Below, in pieces: positions 16,255-24,371 of a stretch of DNA of 32,160 nucleotides. How positions within the stretch are numbered: position 1 is the stretch's first letter; each line of letters opens with the position of its first letter. The notes under the pieces were generated by a model that saw only the letters and a list, made by a program, of their open reading frames with translations, was not told the DNA's origin and made no database searches. The stretch is from assembly GCA_024408305.1 (NCBI GenBank), contig JAKSVD010000003.1, positions 1 to 32,160 of the forward strand, given 5' to 3'. Made by a program: the position numbers and the translations under genes. The DNA is from Bacilli bacterium. GTDB lineage: Bacteria; Bacillota_I; Bacilli_A; RFN20; CAG-826.

Positions 16255-16268
16255 GTGTTGAGTGCTAA
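16242..16268. promoter_or_regulatory. CIRCE element (HrcA operator)
   Basis: TTAGCACTC-N9-GAGTGCTAA matches the CIRCE consensus at all 18 positions. HrcA binds it and represses heat-shock genes at normal temperature. It covers the -35 region of clpB. Confidence 0.98.
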
Positions 16269-16279
16269 TATTTCGCACA

Positions 16280-16306
16280 AAAGAAAAACCAGAGATTTCT
16301 CTCTGG
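16280..16306 (-). terminator. Rho-independent terminator after the flavin-reductase-like gene
   Basis: On the minus strand CCAGAGA-GAAA-TCTCTGG is a perfect seven-pair stem with a GAAA tetraloop and a TTTTTCTTTT tail. It ends just before the CIRCE element and insulates clpB. Confidence 0.95.
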
Positions 16307-16314
16307 CTGAAAGA

Positions 16315-17247
16315 TTATTTCTTTTCCTTCTTTTCCTTTGATCTCTTGTCGTTGATTTCTTTCATCTCAACTTCAGTGATCTTTTTGCAGTTGTGTTCCT
16401 TTGCCCAATCAATACATCCATTAAGAACGAGCTTGAGGAATGGCCTTGGTACCTTAACTAACATTGCAAGGGCTTCGTCTGTGAACTCAACATCTGACTG
16501 CAATCTATCCGCTGCATATCTAACTGATGCAACATCAACGCCTCTATCAGGAATGCCAACAGCAATTGGCTTGTTATAGTCTGAACACCAGAAATTCTTT
16601 GAGTCTCTATAACCCCAGTTTGTTGGAAGAGGCATAAAGTTCTTTCTTGTAACGCCTGATGCAATTGCATCGTAATACTTGTCATGCATTAAAATATGAT
16701 CAATCTTTAAGATGAAGTGAGCACCGAATTTTGAGGTAATGCCGTTGAAGTTGTGATATGGGCCTTCATATTCTTCCTGAACCTTATCATCCTGTGCGCC
16801 ATCTAATTCCTTAACCCACGTGCATTCAAAGACCTGTGGAGCTTCTTTTAACATCTGAGGGTAATCACCATTTGGGTCCAACTCCTTTGATAATGAATCA
16901 ACTGATGTGAATCTGAAGTCTTTCATCTTCTCAGCTGGTGTATCTCCAGGGAATCCAAGACGGACATGCTGCTCGAAATTCTTCTTTGTGAATGGAAGGA
17001 AGTTAATTGTGCACTTGCCGGTTCTTAATAAGCCCTGGCATGTGTTTGATGAATTACGGCACTCAAGGATCATTGCGTAATATCCTTTTCCTGCAACGTA
17101 ATATGGGAAGCAAAGTGAATATGCTCCATAGCTTGTCATGCTCTTGTCTTCGTTTAAAGTGCCAACGAGACAAAGAGGCATTGGGATGAATGAAGATGAC
17201 TGGTAAAAGTTATCCAACATTCTGATTTCTTTAAAACCTTTTTCCAT
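16315..17247 (-). CDS. Flavin-reductase-like FMN-binding split-barrel protein with PCP_red-like C-terminus
   Basis: 310 aa. Residues about 12-130 resemble the flavin-reductase-like split barrel (DIM6/NTAB type): FIPMPLCLVGT, MTSYGAYSLCFPYY, and a third strand pair NTCQGLLRTGKCTINFLP. Such proteins bind FMN and serve as NAD(P)H:flavin reductases or flavoprotein oxidoreductases. The end of the protein (about 254-298: EALAMLVKVPRPFLKLVLN, WAKEHNCKKIT) follows the pattern of the small PCP_red domain known from the C-terminus of light-independent protochlorophyllide reductase subunit B and from scattered small proteins. It ends in a Lys-rich tail. The start follows GGAG by five bases; an upstream in-frame ATG is rejected. 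It is a single-gene transcript with its own terminator and a perfect palindrome between promoter and ribosome site, so it is probably repressor-controlled. The substrate is unknown. Confidence 0.78.
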   Translation of the reverse strand: MEKGFKEIRMLDNFYQSSSFIPMPLCLVGTLNEDKSMTSYGAYSLCFPYYVAGKGYYAMILECRNSSNTCQGLLRTGKCTINFLPFTKKNFEQHVRLGFPGDTPAEKMKDFRFTSVDSLSKELDPNGDYPQMLKEAPQVFECTWVKELDGAQDDKVQEEYEGPYHNFNGITSKFGAHFILKIDHILMHDKYYDAIASGVTRKNFMPLPTNWGYRDSKNFWCSDYNKPIAVGIPDRGVDVASVRYAADRLQSDVEFTDEALAMLVKVPRPFLKLVLNGCIDWAKEHNCKKITEVEMKEINDKRSKEKKEKK

Positions 17248-17258
17248 AAATTCTCCAG

Positions 17259-17273
17259 TGACAAAATTTGTCA
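17259..17273. promoter_or_regulatory. Perfect 15-bp palindrome, probable operator
   Basis: TGACAAA-A-TTTGTCA is a perfect inverted repeat (7-1-7). It sits immediately after the -10 box and before the ribosome site of the flavin-reductase-like gene, where a bound repressor would stop initiation. The cognate regulator cannot be named from the sequence. Confidence 0.65.
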
Positions 17274-17279
17274 ATTATA
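17274..17279 (-). promoter_or_regulatory. -10 box of the flavin-reductase-like gene
   Basis: A perfect TATAAT on the minus strand adjoins the palindrome. No good -35 box is seen 16-18 bases upstream, so an activator or another polymerase contact may be needed. Confidence 0.5.
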
Positions 17280-17309
17280 ACTATATTAAACTCCAATTTA
17301 TTAAGTTCT

Positions 17310-17336
17310 AAAAGAAAATATAGTAAAAATTACTAT
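17310..17336 (-). terminator. AT-rich terminator after the U32 gene pair
   Basis: On the minus strand, directly after the stop, ATAGTAA-TTT-TTACTAT is a perfect seven-pair stem with the tail ATTTTCTTTT. It is all-AT apart from one pair, so it may be leaky. Confidence 0.6.
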
Positions 17337-18521
17337 TTATCTGATTATATCGTATTGAAAACACTCAATTTCTGTTGTGAATTTCACAAGCGTCATCGGT
17401 TTATTCGCGCATTCAAGCTCATTGCCACGCATATCGAAGATTTTGCCGATCTTAATCTTGGTTCTTCCCGAAAATCTAGAGAACAACTCTACTTCCGAAT
17501 TTGGCTCAAAATAGTTTCTGACTTCTACAACAACTTCTTTGGTTTCTTTGTTATATTTTTGAACTATGCCAAAGAAGTCCTTGGTCGGAGTTGTATATTC
17601 TCTGCTGAATAATTGCTCTTTGATTGTCACGTCTCCTGCAAGGAAACCGGTGGATGCAGGCCTGTTCTCTGCTTGATAGATATCATCTTGGTACTGGGCC
17701 ATGTTTGGAACAGAACCTAAGGCATAGTATTCATCAATTGCTTTTCTATACGCATTAACAACGGCTGCAATATAGTGAAGGGACTTCATTCTTCCCTCTA
17801 TCTTTAGGCTAGTAACTCCTGCTTCGATCATTTGAGAAATATATGAAATCGTGCATAAATCCTTGCCAGACATCGTGAAAATGCTCTTGTCGTCAGAAAT
17901 CTGGTTTCCATCAACGAAGACTCTATAGTCCCATCTACACGACTGCGCACAGCCACCACGGTTAGCGTCTCTATTGGTCATGACATTGCTCAGCATACAG
18001 CGACCAGAAACGGATGAACACATTCCACCATGGATAAATGCCTCAATATCAATCTTGGATTTGGCTCTAATCTTTTTAATGTCCTCCATCGAACATTCAC
18101 GTCCAAGGACGACCCTATCTACGCCGAATTCTTCAAAGAACTTGACTCCTTCAGAATTGATAACTGATTGTTGAGTAGAGACGTGAGCTTCCATCTTAGT
18201 ATGCTGTTTAACAAGACTTAAAATTGTTGGAGAAGAAGCAATGATTGCATCTACTCCACAGGCCTCTAGTGATTTGAGATAGGAAACAACGCCTCCAAGG
18301 TCGGATTCGTGCATAACAATATTGCACGTGACATGGACTTTTGCTCCATATTCATGGGCGTATTCGCACCCCTCTTTTATTTCATCTAAGGTAAAGTTGG
18401 AGGCACGGCTTCTTAAAGAAAAATGCTTACCTCCGATAAAGACGGCATCCGCTCCGTACATGACGGCATATTTCAGTTTTTCTAAATTTCCTGCAGGCGC
18501 AAGGAGCTCTATCTTATTCAT
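17337..18521 (-). CDS. Peptidase U32 family protein, probable tRNA uridine-5 hydroxylation protein (TrhP2/YrrO type)
   Basis: 394 aa. It begins ELLAPAGNLEKLKYAV like all U32 proteins and carries the family signature EAFIHGGMC (160-168). Four cysteines at 168, 175, 191 and 223 follow the spacing of the iron-sulfur cysteines known in the UbiU/TrhP branch. Despite the old peptidase name, members of this branch act in hydroxylation; the Bacillus pair YrrN/YrrO makes 5-hydroxyuridine at the tRNA wobble position. The first 15 codons of the longer open frame are discarded because AGGAGG stands a few bases before ATGAATAAG. This start lies inside the end of the upstream partner gene (overlap of eight bases), so the two are translationally coupled. 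The U32 family is certain; the tRNA role is inferred from gene pairing. Confidence 0.9.
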   Translation of the reverse strand: MNKIELLAPAGNLEKLKYAVMYGADAVFIGGKHFSLRSRASNFTLDEIKEGCEYAHEYGAKVHVTCNIVMHESDLGGVVSYLKSLEACGVDAIIASSPTILSLVKQHTKMEAHVSTQQSVINSEGVKFFEEFGVDRVVLGRECSMEDIKKIRAKSKIDIEAFIHGGMCSSVSGRCMLSNVMTNRDANRGGCAQSCRWDYRVFVDGNQISDDKSIFTMSGKDLCTISYISQMIEAGVTSLKIEGRMKSLHYIAAVVNAYRKAIDEYYALGSVPNMAQYQDDIYQAENRPASTGFLAGDVTIKEQLFSREYTTPTKDFFGIVQKYNKETKEVVVEVRNYFEPNSEVELFSRFSGRTKIKIGKIFDMRGNELECANKPMTLVKFTTEIECFQYDIIR

Positions 18522-19368
18522 CAAAACCCTCCTTGACATAGGCTGTATCTTTATACGCAAAACCATCTTGGATGTTTAGATTTAAGTTTATTAATTCTTG
18601 TTTTGCAGATTCTAAATCCCTGGAATTTATAGCGATTTTGAAAATATTCACAACATTTGCTAAAACTTCAGCGCTTAGAGTAATACCTTCGAAATAAGCA
18701 TATTTCAGGAAAGATAAGTTATTCATCTCTTCAAGTAACGATATTAGGTAATCACGATAGACGTACGTTCCACCTTCGTTATAAAACATTGGGTACTTTT
18801 GGGTTCTCATGAATTCTTGTAGCTCTATTCCCTCGTGGCCAAAATCTAAACCCGAAAACTCTTTGTAGATGTCTACCAATCTACGCTTGCTGTAAAACAT
18901 AATCTTTCTTCCGAAGACTTGATAGATAAGCGAGGCACCAGTTCTAATAAACGATGATTTGATGTCAGATAACGGGATTTCACTGCTCATTCCGATAGCG
19001 TCGAATCCGTAATTTGAAAATAAACCGAGTTCCATGCTGTTGCAAATCAATGTGTTAGGATCGTATATAACTCGATCAATTAAACCTAATTCTTTTGCAA
19101 TCTGTACAGCACCTAAATCAGAAACGAGAAATTTATATTTGGAATGGGTGTTCATGAATGAACGTAGGTTATCCAATTCATCTTCTAAATAAACTTTGTT
19201 TATACCTAAAATTACTTCACGATCCCCAAGTTTTTCTAAAGCATCATCGAGACGTAATTCAGGGTCATAAACGCAAGACATATTAGGAACGTAGACAACA
19301 AAAGAATCGCCAACCGAGATCAACGATTCAATATCTGAATTTTTGTATACCGAAACTGCAAACTGCAT
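18514..19368 (-). CDS. U32-related partner protein (TrhP1/YrrN type)
   Basis: 284 aa. Its layout is a weak TIM-barrel-like series of strands (SFVVYVPNMS, EVILGINKVYL, KFLVSDLGAVQIAKELGL, GFDAIGMSSEIPLSDI). These correspond to positions in U32 proteins but without the four-cysteine cluster or the EAFIHGGMC signature. In Bacilli the U32 protein YrrO is encoded directly after a smaller, diverged U32 protein, YrrN. Order, size and overlap here match that arrangement, so this is probably the second subunit of the tRNA hydroxylation system. The start codon lies six bases after a TATAAT box and no ribosome site is present, indicating a leaderless message. The protein alone gives only weak recognition; the context carries the call. 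Confidence 0.72.
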   Translation of the reverse strand: MQFAVSVYKNSDIESLISVGDSFVVYVPNMSCVYDPELRLDDALEKLGDREVILGINKVYLEDELDNLRSFMNTHSKYKFLVSDLGAVQIAKELGLIDRVIYDPNTLICNSMELGLFSNYGFDAIGMSSEIPLSDIKSSFIRTGASLIYQVFGRKIMFYSKRRLVDIYKEFSGLDFGHEGIELQEFMRTQKYPMFYNEGGTYVYRDYLISLLEEMNNLSFLKYAYFEGITLSAEVLANVVNIFKIAINSRDLESAKQELINLNLNIQDGFAYKDTAYVKEGFDE

Positions 19369-19374
19369 AAAATG

Positions 19375-19383
19375 ATTATACCA
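19375..19383 (-). promoter_or_regulatory. Extended -10 promoter of the U32 operon, leaderless
   Basis: TGGTATAAT on the minus strand is a full extended -10 (TGnTATAAT). Only six bases separate it from the ATG, so transcription should begin at the start codon itself. No -35 match is obvious, as usual for extended -10 promoters. Confidence 0.75.
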
Positions 19384-19441
19384 TAGCTTCTCTTTGGAGA
19401 CACTAAGTCTTCAATAACCAACAATCGTTATTTTTAAACGA

Positions 19442-19470
19442 TTGACTATATTATCGCGTGCCCATATCAT
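19442..19470 (+). promoter_or_regulatory. Leaderless promoter of the GT-C-like membrane protein gene
   Basis: TTGACT (19442-19447), a 17-base spacer and TATCAT (19465-19470): each box matches five of six. The ATG begins seven bases after the -10, the normal start point of transcription. No ribosome site precedes it. Confidence 0.75.
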
Positions 19471-19476
19471 TGAGCC

Positions 19477-21498
19477 ATGACAAAACAGGAACGCATTATT
19501 GATATCTTAAAGAGAATGTTGCCCTCAACAATAGTTGTTTTGGCTTCTTTAATGCCTTTCTATTCCTTTATAATGCCAGGAATTTTTGGGGGCACTGATG
19601 CGTATGCCCACTTCCCATATGTTGCTGATTTAATCTATGGAATTAAACATGGATTTACTGGTTTATCAGGTGGTCACCTAATAACTGGAATCTATGCCTA
19701 TAACGTCTATCAGTTCTATGCACCACTACCTCATTATGCTGTTGCGTATTTGACAGTGGCCTTTGAATGGGCAGGAATTAATATGATGGACAGCTTCAAG
19801 ATCGTTATCTTAGCATCTTCTATATCGTCGAACATTGTTACTTATCTTTTAGCAAGAAAAATCACAAAATCCGAGAAGCTTGGAGTTATTTTTGGCGTCT
19901 TATATGCCTTCTTCCCATATAGACTTTATTGCCTCATGTATAGATGGGCATTCCCGGAAGCAATAGCCATGGGATTCATCCCGCTTGTTCTTTATGGAAT
20001 GTATAGGATACTAAACGATGAGAAACCAATGGTATCCGCGTACATTGTCATGATTATTGGCGTTGCTTGTTTGGTTTTATCACACCCATACACTGCGTTG
20101 ATAACCGCAGTTGCCGTTGTAATTTACTTCCTTGCCAACATCAAGAAAGTAATCAATGTTGCTAAAAAGAAGGAAAGTTGGATCTACATCCCTTGCGCAT
20201 TACTAATCATTGTAGGTTTGGTCGGTGTCTATGTGTTCCCAATGATTGGATCAATGAACAGCGGATATTACAGATTGTCCGATAACGAAATTATGTGGAC
20301 TAACGTTCCACACATCCAGGAATCAATGCTTGAAAGCTGGTTCTTTGTTGGTCTGTTGAATTTCAATTGGCTAGATAAAGTGCTTAACGTCTATGGTTGG
20401 TCAAACACAGGCGATACGGCATCTAAATGGATTCTTGAACTGATAGTTTTTGTGGTTGTTGCATGTATCGCAACAATAGTGGATTTGCTAGTCAAAAAGA
20501 AGCTTAAAAAGCCAATTAGGGTTTTGATTTCTGCAGGAATTGTGTTGGTCCCTATCGCCTTAATAATGCCAAGAATTGAAGTTCTTTTGGCATCGATAAT
20601 ATTGTTTATTTGTTATGCATTCGTTGATATTTACCCAGACGAAGGCCAAGAAAAACTTTCCAGAGAAGCAAAGAATATATTAAAAGAACCTAATACTTAC
20701 GCTTCAATCGTGTTGATTATTTGGTCGTTCCTATTAATTCTTTCTCCTAAATTCTGGGAGATTATGCCAGAGATATTCTATATGGGCCAATTCGCTTGGA
20801 GAGCATGGTCCATCTGCGGCGCACTACTTATATTCCTTTTTATGTATGTTGCATCATTAGCAAAAGGAAGGAATACCTATATCAAAATCGTTGCCTTTGT
20901 TGCTTCCATGATTCTCGTCCTTGCACAAGGTCCAATTGATAAGAGAATGGCACAGGCAAACGGGAATGGGAATGTCCTTAACTACACCGAGGAACAATTG
21001 ATGCACATCGACATGATTGGTTGCCAAGACGAATATATGCCAATCGTTTTCTTCGAGAGTGGGTACACTCCTACTTATTCGAATTCCCTATACACCGGAA
21101 TTAGATATAACATCCATCACCATACTGGTTTTGCTCAGGGCATAGAAAATTATGAGACCGCCTTCCTCGAAGGTGCCGGAACAATGACAGTAAGCGAACT
21201 CAATACTCCGAACGTAAAATTTGAATTAGAAGTTACAAGCGATGAGGCTTATATCCAATTGCCACAGTTCTATTACGATGGATATAAAATTACGGCGTCT
21301 GGAAAATCGATATTAGTTGAGGATGAAGATGGATTAATCTCATTCCACATAGAAAAAGGCAACTATACAGTCGCCTTGGAATATATTGGCCCAAAAACAT
21401 ATAGGGTTGCTAGACCATTCTTTTACATCTCCATAGCAGGAACAGTCAGCCTTGGAATCGGCGGATATTTCCTAAGAAAAAAGAAAGAAATTATTTAA
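19477..21498 (+). CDS. Polytopic membrane protein, PTPS-related / GT-C-like glycosyltransferase
   Basis: 673 aa with about ten to twelve predicted membrane helices spread from residue 15 to 475. A soluble extracytoplasmic C-terminal part (about 480-645) follows, ending in one last helix (about 648-668) and Arg/Lys-rich cytoplasmic residues. The first outer loop has GGTDAYAHFPY (about 38-48), an Asp-x3-His arrangement like the acidic site of GT-C glycosyltransferases. The segment with LLARKITKSEKLG and the aromatic helices around YAFFPYRLYCLMYRW match the family annotated as membrane protein with a 6-pyruvoyl-tetrahydropterin-synthase-related domain. Members are thought to move sugars from lipid carriers to surface polymers; donor and acceptor are unknown. 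It is a single gene, leaderless, with its stop only one base from the stop of the convergent transporter gene. Confidence 0.78.
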   Translation: MTKQERIIDILKRMLPSTIVVLASLMPFYSFIMPGIFGGTDAYAHFPYVADLIYGIKHGFTGLSGGHLITGIYAYNVYQFYAPLPHYAVAYLTVAFEWAGINMMDSFKIVILASSISSNIVTYLLARKITKSEKLGVIFGVLYAFFPYRLYCLMYRWAFPEAIAMGFIPLVLYGMYRILNDEKPMVSAYIVMIIGVACLVLSHPYTALITAVAVVIYFLANIKKVINVAKKKESWIYIPCALLIIVGLVGVYVFPMIGSMNSGYYRLSDNEIMWTNVPHIQESMLESWFFVGLLNFNWLDKVLNVYGWSNTGDTASKWILELIVFVVVACIATIVDLLVKKKLKKPIRVLISAGIVLVPIALIMPRIEVLLASIILFICYAFVDIYPDEGQEKLSREAKNILKEPNTYASIVLIIWSFLLILSPKFWEIMPEIFYMGQFAWRAWSICGALLIFLFMYVASLAKGRNTYIKIVAFVASMILVLAQGPIDKRMAQANGNGNVLNYTEEQLMHIDMIGCQDEYMPIVFFESGYTPTYSNSLYTGIRYNIHHHTGFAQGIENYETAFLEGAGTMTVSELNTPNVKFELEVTSDEAYIQLPQFYYDGYKITASGKSILVEDEDGLISFHIEKGNYTVALEYIGPKTYRVARPFFYISIAGTVSLGIGGYFLRKKKEII

Positions 21499-21499
21499 A

Positions 21500-22606
21500 C
21501 TAATCAGTATATTTCGAATCTACTGAAATAATGAATTCGTAATTAGGGTAGAGATCATGCATTTTTGATGCAACCTCGCCCTTTATTTTTTCAATATCCG
21601 CTTTAAATTTGATGACGAGATCGAACGTTGCATAGTCATCGCCCTTAAAGAATCCATGCATCTGGAAGACATCCGGATAATCTTTGATTATTTCATTAAT
21701 CTTGTTTTGCATCTCTAAAGAGACTGGGTCACTCGTGTTTGATGCATAGAAACCTACGGTGAGAATAATCTCCATTTGGTCATAAACATCTTGCACAATT
21801 TCATGAGTTAATGCATGCATTTCCCTGGCAGTCATATCATCTTCGACTTCAACATGAACGGAACCGATAATCTTGTTTGGCCCATAAGAATGAAGTATTA
21901 CGTCGTATGCGCCTTTAACGCCTGCATGGGTCTTTATTAACGCTTTTATTTTGTCAGTAATTTCAATATCTGCTTTAGTGCCGATTAAGCTGCCAAGTCC
22001 CTCGGCTAGGATCTCAACGCCTGCTTTAGCAATGAAAATGGAGATAACAACACCTAAATAGCCTTCGATGTTGATATGCCAAACAAGGCTTATGATAACA
22101 GCCACTAACGTTGCCGCAGAAAGTATCGCATCCATGAATGCATCCGTACCAGAAGCAACAAGAGATTGAGAATCGACTTTCTTGCCCTGACCTTTAACAA
22201 ATAAACCAAGGCATAACTTTATAAGAATCGCAGCGCCGATGACAATTGCTCCAGCAATGCTATGATCGGTTTCACCTGGGTTGATTATTTTCTGAACGGA
22301 TTCAATTCCCGAGGTTACAGCAGCTACCAAGATAATTAAAGCGATAGTTACTGATGTGATATATTCAATTCTGCCGTATCCGTATGGGTGCTTATCATCT
22401 GGCTTTTTGTTTGCAAGTTTGGTGCCGATAATCGTTAAAACAGATGAGAAAGCGTCGCTGAAATTATTAACGGCGTCGAGAATGATAGAAATAGAGTTAG
22501 CAAGAATTCCAACCGTTGCTTTGAAAGCAACAAGGATGAAGTTGCAAATGATTCCAATTACGCTGGTGCGGACAATTACTTTTTCTCTATTTGTCACATT
22601 CTCCAT
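21500..22606 (-). CDS. Cation diffusion facilitator family metal exporter
   Basis: 368 aa. Inner-membrane antiporter that expels divalent metal. About six helices span residues 10-210. TM2 has LDAVNNFSDAFSS (Asp44, Asn48), followed by the family motif HPYGYGR (73-79). TM5 has TDAFMDA, an Asp-x3-Asp pair rather than the His-x3-Asp of zinc exporters, which favours manganese or iron. The cytoplasmic part contains the usual ferredoxin-like domain (about 212-290) and then about 75 further residues that resemble a second small alpha/beta domain. The start has GGAG six bases upstream and lies 20 bases inside the TtcA-like gene, so the two genes are co-translated. No terminator is visible after it; it runs head-on into the stop of the convergent gene. 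Confidence 0.92.
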   Translation of the reverse strand: MENVTNREKVIVRTSVIGIICNFILVAFKATVGILANSISIILDAVNNFSDAFSSVLTIIGTKLANKKPDDKHPYGYGRIEYITSVTIALIILVAAVTSGIESVQKIINPGETDHSIAGAIVIGAAILIKLCLGLFVKGQGKKVDSQSLVASGTDAFMDAILSAATLVAVIISLVWHINIEGYLGVVISIFIAKAGVEILAEGLGSLIGTKADIEITDKIKALIKTHAGVKGAYDVILHSYGPNKIIGSVHVEVEDDMTAREMHALTHEIVQDVYDQMEIILTVGFYASNTSDPVSLEMQNKINEIIKDYPDVFQMHGFFKGDDYATFDLVIKFKADIEKIKGEVASKMHDLYPNYEFIISVDSKYTD

Positions 22607-23573
22607 CTACGTTCTCCTTTTCAAAATTTAGACTATCATCGTATACGAACGCTCTATGTTCACTGTCAGCTTTTAACAAGGCCTTTTCTTCAATCCTATT
22701 ATCGAGAATTGCTTGATTAATACGCTTGCAATCTTCTTCGTAAGTATCCATGAAAGAGTGTTCAACTCCTTCATAGTTATATCCAAGAATCATATCAAGA
22801 GTGACATTTTCAGCTGCTCTAAATAGATTCTTTTCAACATATGGATTGTAGTTTTCCTTTAGCTCTGCAATTAAATGTTTTGTTTTTAATCTCTGAGAAT
22901 TTTCGTGTGAATTCGCAACGTTTTCCGTGAATTTGCAAGCGCAGGCAATAAACTCTAGTCCATTAAAGTCTTTCCATTCGATGATATGTTCTTCACGAAT
23001 AAAATATAGAGGACGAATTATTTCCATTCCTGAATAATGGGTGGAATGGAGCTTAGGAAGCATTGTCTGGAATGAACCAGAATTTAGCATATTCATTAAA
23101 GTGGTTCCAATAACATCGTCGTAATGATGGCCTAAAGCGATCTTATTGCATCCATATTCTTTTGCAATTCTATATAAAGCGCCTCTTCTCATCTTAGCGC
23201 AGAGATAGCATGGTGATTTCTCGGTATTATTTGCAATTTCAAAAATATCGGTTGAAACAATGGTTGCAGGAATTTCCAATTTCTTGAGATTTGTTTTAAT
23301 TTGTTCAAGATTCCTCTCGTTATATCCAGGATTCATTACAAGGTACTTAACATCAAAATGGACGGGGGAATACTTTTTAAGGTGTTTGAAAAGCAAGGCC
23401 ATAGCCATCGAGTCCTTGCCGCCGGATATGCAAACGCAGACTTTATCGCCTTCGTTTACGAGTTTGTATTGCTGAAGCGCAGCGGTGAATGGTCTCCATA
23501 GCTTGAACTTGAATTCTAGATCCAAGCTTCTTTCTATCATTTGTGATTGAGTAAATACCTTCTTCTTGTTCAT
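22587..23573 (-). CDS. TtcA-family PP-loop tRNA sulfur transferase
   Basis: 328 aa. ATP-pyrophosphatase-fold enzyme: PP-loop SGGKDS (50-55), Cys122 and Cys125 in PCYLC, LGHHYDD (147-153) and a third cysteine at 211 or 213 in CAC. This matches TtcA, which uses a [4Fe-4S] cluster to place sulfur on C32 of tRNA. Related members thiolate other tRNA bases, so the exact position is not certain. There is no ribosome site; the ATG is nine bases after a perfect TATAAT, giving a leader of about three bases at most. The end overlaps the cation exporter gene by 20 bases. Confidence 0.88.
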   Translation of the reverse strand: MNKKKVFTQSQMIERSLDLEFKFKLWRPFTAALQQYKLVNEGDKVCVCISGGKDSMAMALLFKHLKKYSPVHFDVKYLVMNPGYNERNLEQIKTNLKKLEIPATIVSTDIFEIANNTEKSPCYLCAKMRRGALYRIAKEYGCNKIALGHHYDDVIGTTLMNMLNSGSFQTMLPKLHSTHYSGMEIIRPLYFIREEHIIEWKDFNGLEFIACACKFTENVANSHENSQRLKTKHLIAELKENYNPYVEKNLFRAAENVTLDMILGYNYEGVEHSFMDTYEEDCKRINQAILDNRIEEKALLKADSEHRAFVYDDSLNFEKENVDGECDK

Positions 23574-23582
23574 AACGTCGTT

Positions 23583-23610
23583 ATTATAACGAGGCGAACA
23601 AAAATGCTAA
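23583..23610 (-). promoter_or_regulatory. Near-leaderless promoter of the TtcA-like gene
   Basis: On the minus strand TTAGCA (23605-23610), a 16-base spacer and a perfect TATAAT (23583-23588), nine bases before the ATG. The -35 abuts the T-tail of the preceding terminator. Confidence 0.7.
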
Positions 23611-23635
23611 AAGAAAAACCAGCATAAACTGGTTT
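23611..23635 (-). terminator. Rho-independent terminator after the PstS-like operon
   Basis: On the minus strand AAACCAG-TTTATG-CTGGTTT is a perfect seven-pair stem followed by TTCTTTT. It begins just after the stop of the 72-aa gene. Confidence 0.88.
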
Positions 23636-23636
23636 A

Positions 23637-23855
23637 TTACATAAAATGGATACCGTTTTTGGCTGCGCTTAATATTGCAATGAGGGCCAGGGCAACAATC
23701 GAGAAGGATATGATTGCCCCTGCAATATGCTTTACTTGATCTCCCTCACCATTCCAAGTGGCAAGTTTATAAATGGATGCGCAGAACCACACTAAGCTTA
23801 GGATAGGCACGACGAGGACAACGCCTCCAAACAAGAACACAAATACCCAAAACAT
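23637..23855 (-). CDS. Small two-helix membrane protein (72 aa)
   Basis: Two hydrophobic segments (about 2-26 and 44-65) flank a short polar loop, KLATWNGEGDQVKH. I do not recognise it. The gene starts four bases after the stop of the acetyltransferase gene and has no clear ribosome site, so it probably depends on re-initiation. It is the last gene of the PstS-like operon. Its size and membrane layout resemble the other two tiny membrane proteins of this operon without clear sequence similarity. Confidence 0.72.
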   Translation of the reverse strand: MFWVFVFLFGGVVLVVPILSLVWFCASIYKLATWNGEGDQVKHIAGAIISFSIVALALIAILSAAKNGIHFM

Positions 23856-23859
23856 AAAA

Positions 23860-24369
23860 TTATCTTAGCACTTTCTCCATCATCCAAAAAAGCCTAGTTC
23901 CTACAACTTCATAATACATTTGGATTCTGGACACTTCCTTATATCCATTTCTTATGTACATATGATATGCAGGGGTATTCGTGTCTATGACATCTAGATG
24001 AATAGACTTATAGCCTTTTGTTTTTGCATATTCCTCTATATCGTTTAGGAAAGCGTCACTAACGCTTCCTCCTCTGAATTCAGGGCATGTTGCTAAAGCG
24101 TGGATTGTGCATGGTTTATCGGTGATTTCCCATGGAATTTCATTATATTCGTCGTTCATTTTATTGTTTAAAACTGCAGAAGCAACAACCTTACCATCCA
24201 CCATTACAACAAAAAGTTCATGGTTAATAATGGATGATTCAATAAAGTCTCTGTTAGGGTAGGACTCTATATTCCATCCCAATCTAACATTAGACTTATT
24301 CACCGCATCAATCACGGTCTTATATAAATCCAAGATTTCTTCTGTTTGAGAGATTGTTGCTAATTCCAT
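23860..24369 (-). CDS. GNAT-family N-acetyltransferase
   Basis: 169 aa, soluble. It has the acetyltransferase layout: strand pair LFVVMVDGKVVASAVLNN, then the central strand IHALATCPEFRGGSVSDAF, where RGGSVS is a variant of the acetyl-CoA pyrophosphate loop (consensus RxxGxG/A). It ends with SIHLDVIDTNTPAYHMYIRNGY, the classic C-terminal motif. The substrate is unknown. I start at MELATISQ, two bases after the stop of the 76-aa gene; the longer open frame would overlap that gene. It is the fourth gene of the compact PstS-like operon. Confidence 0.88.
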   Translation of the reverse strand: MELATISQTEEILDLYKTVIDAVNKSNVRLGWNIESYPNRDFIESSIINHELFVVMVDGKVVASAVLNNKMNDEYNEIPWEITDKPCTIHALATCPEFRGGSVSDAFLNDIEEYAKTKGYKSIHLDVIDTNTPAYHMYIRNGYKEVSRIQMYYEVVGTRLFWMMEKVLR

Positions 24370-24371
24370 AA

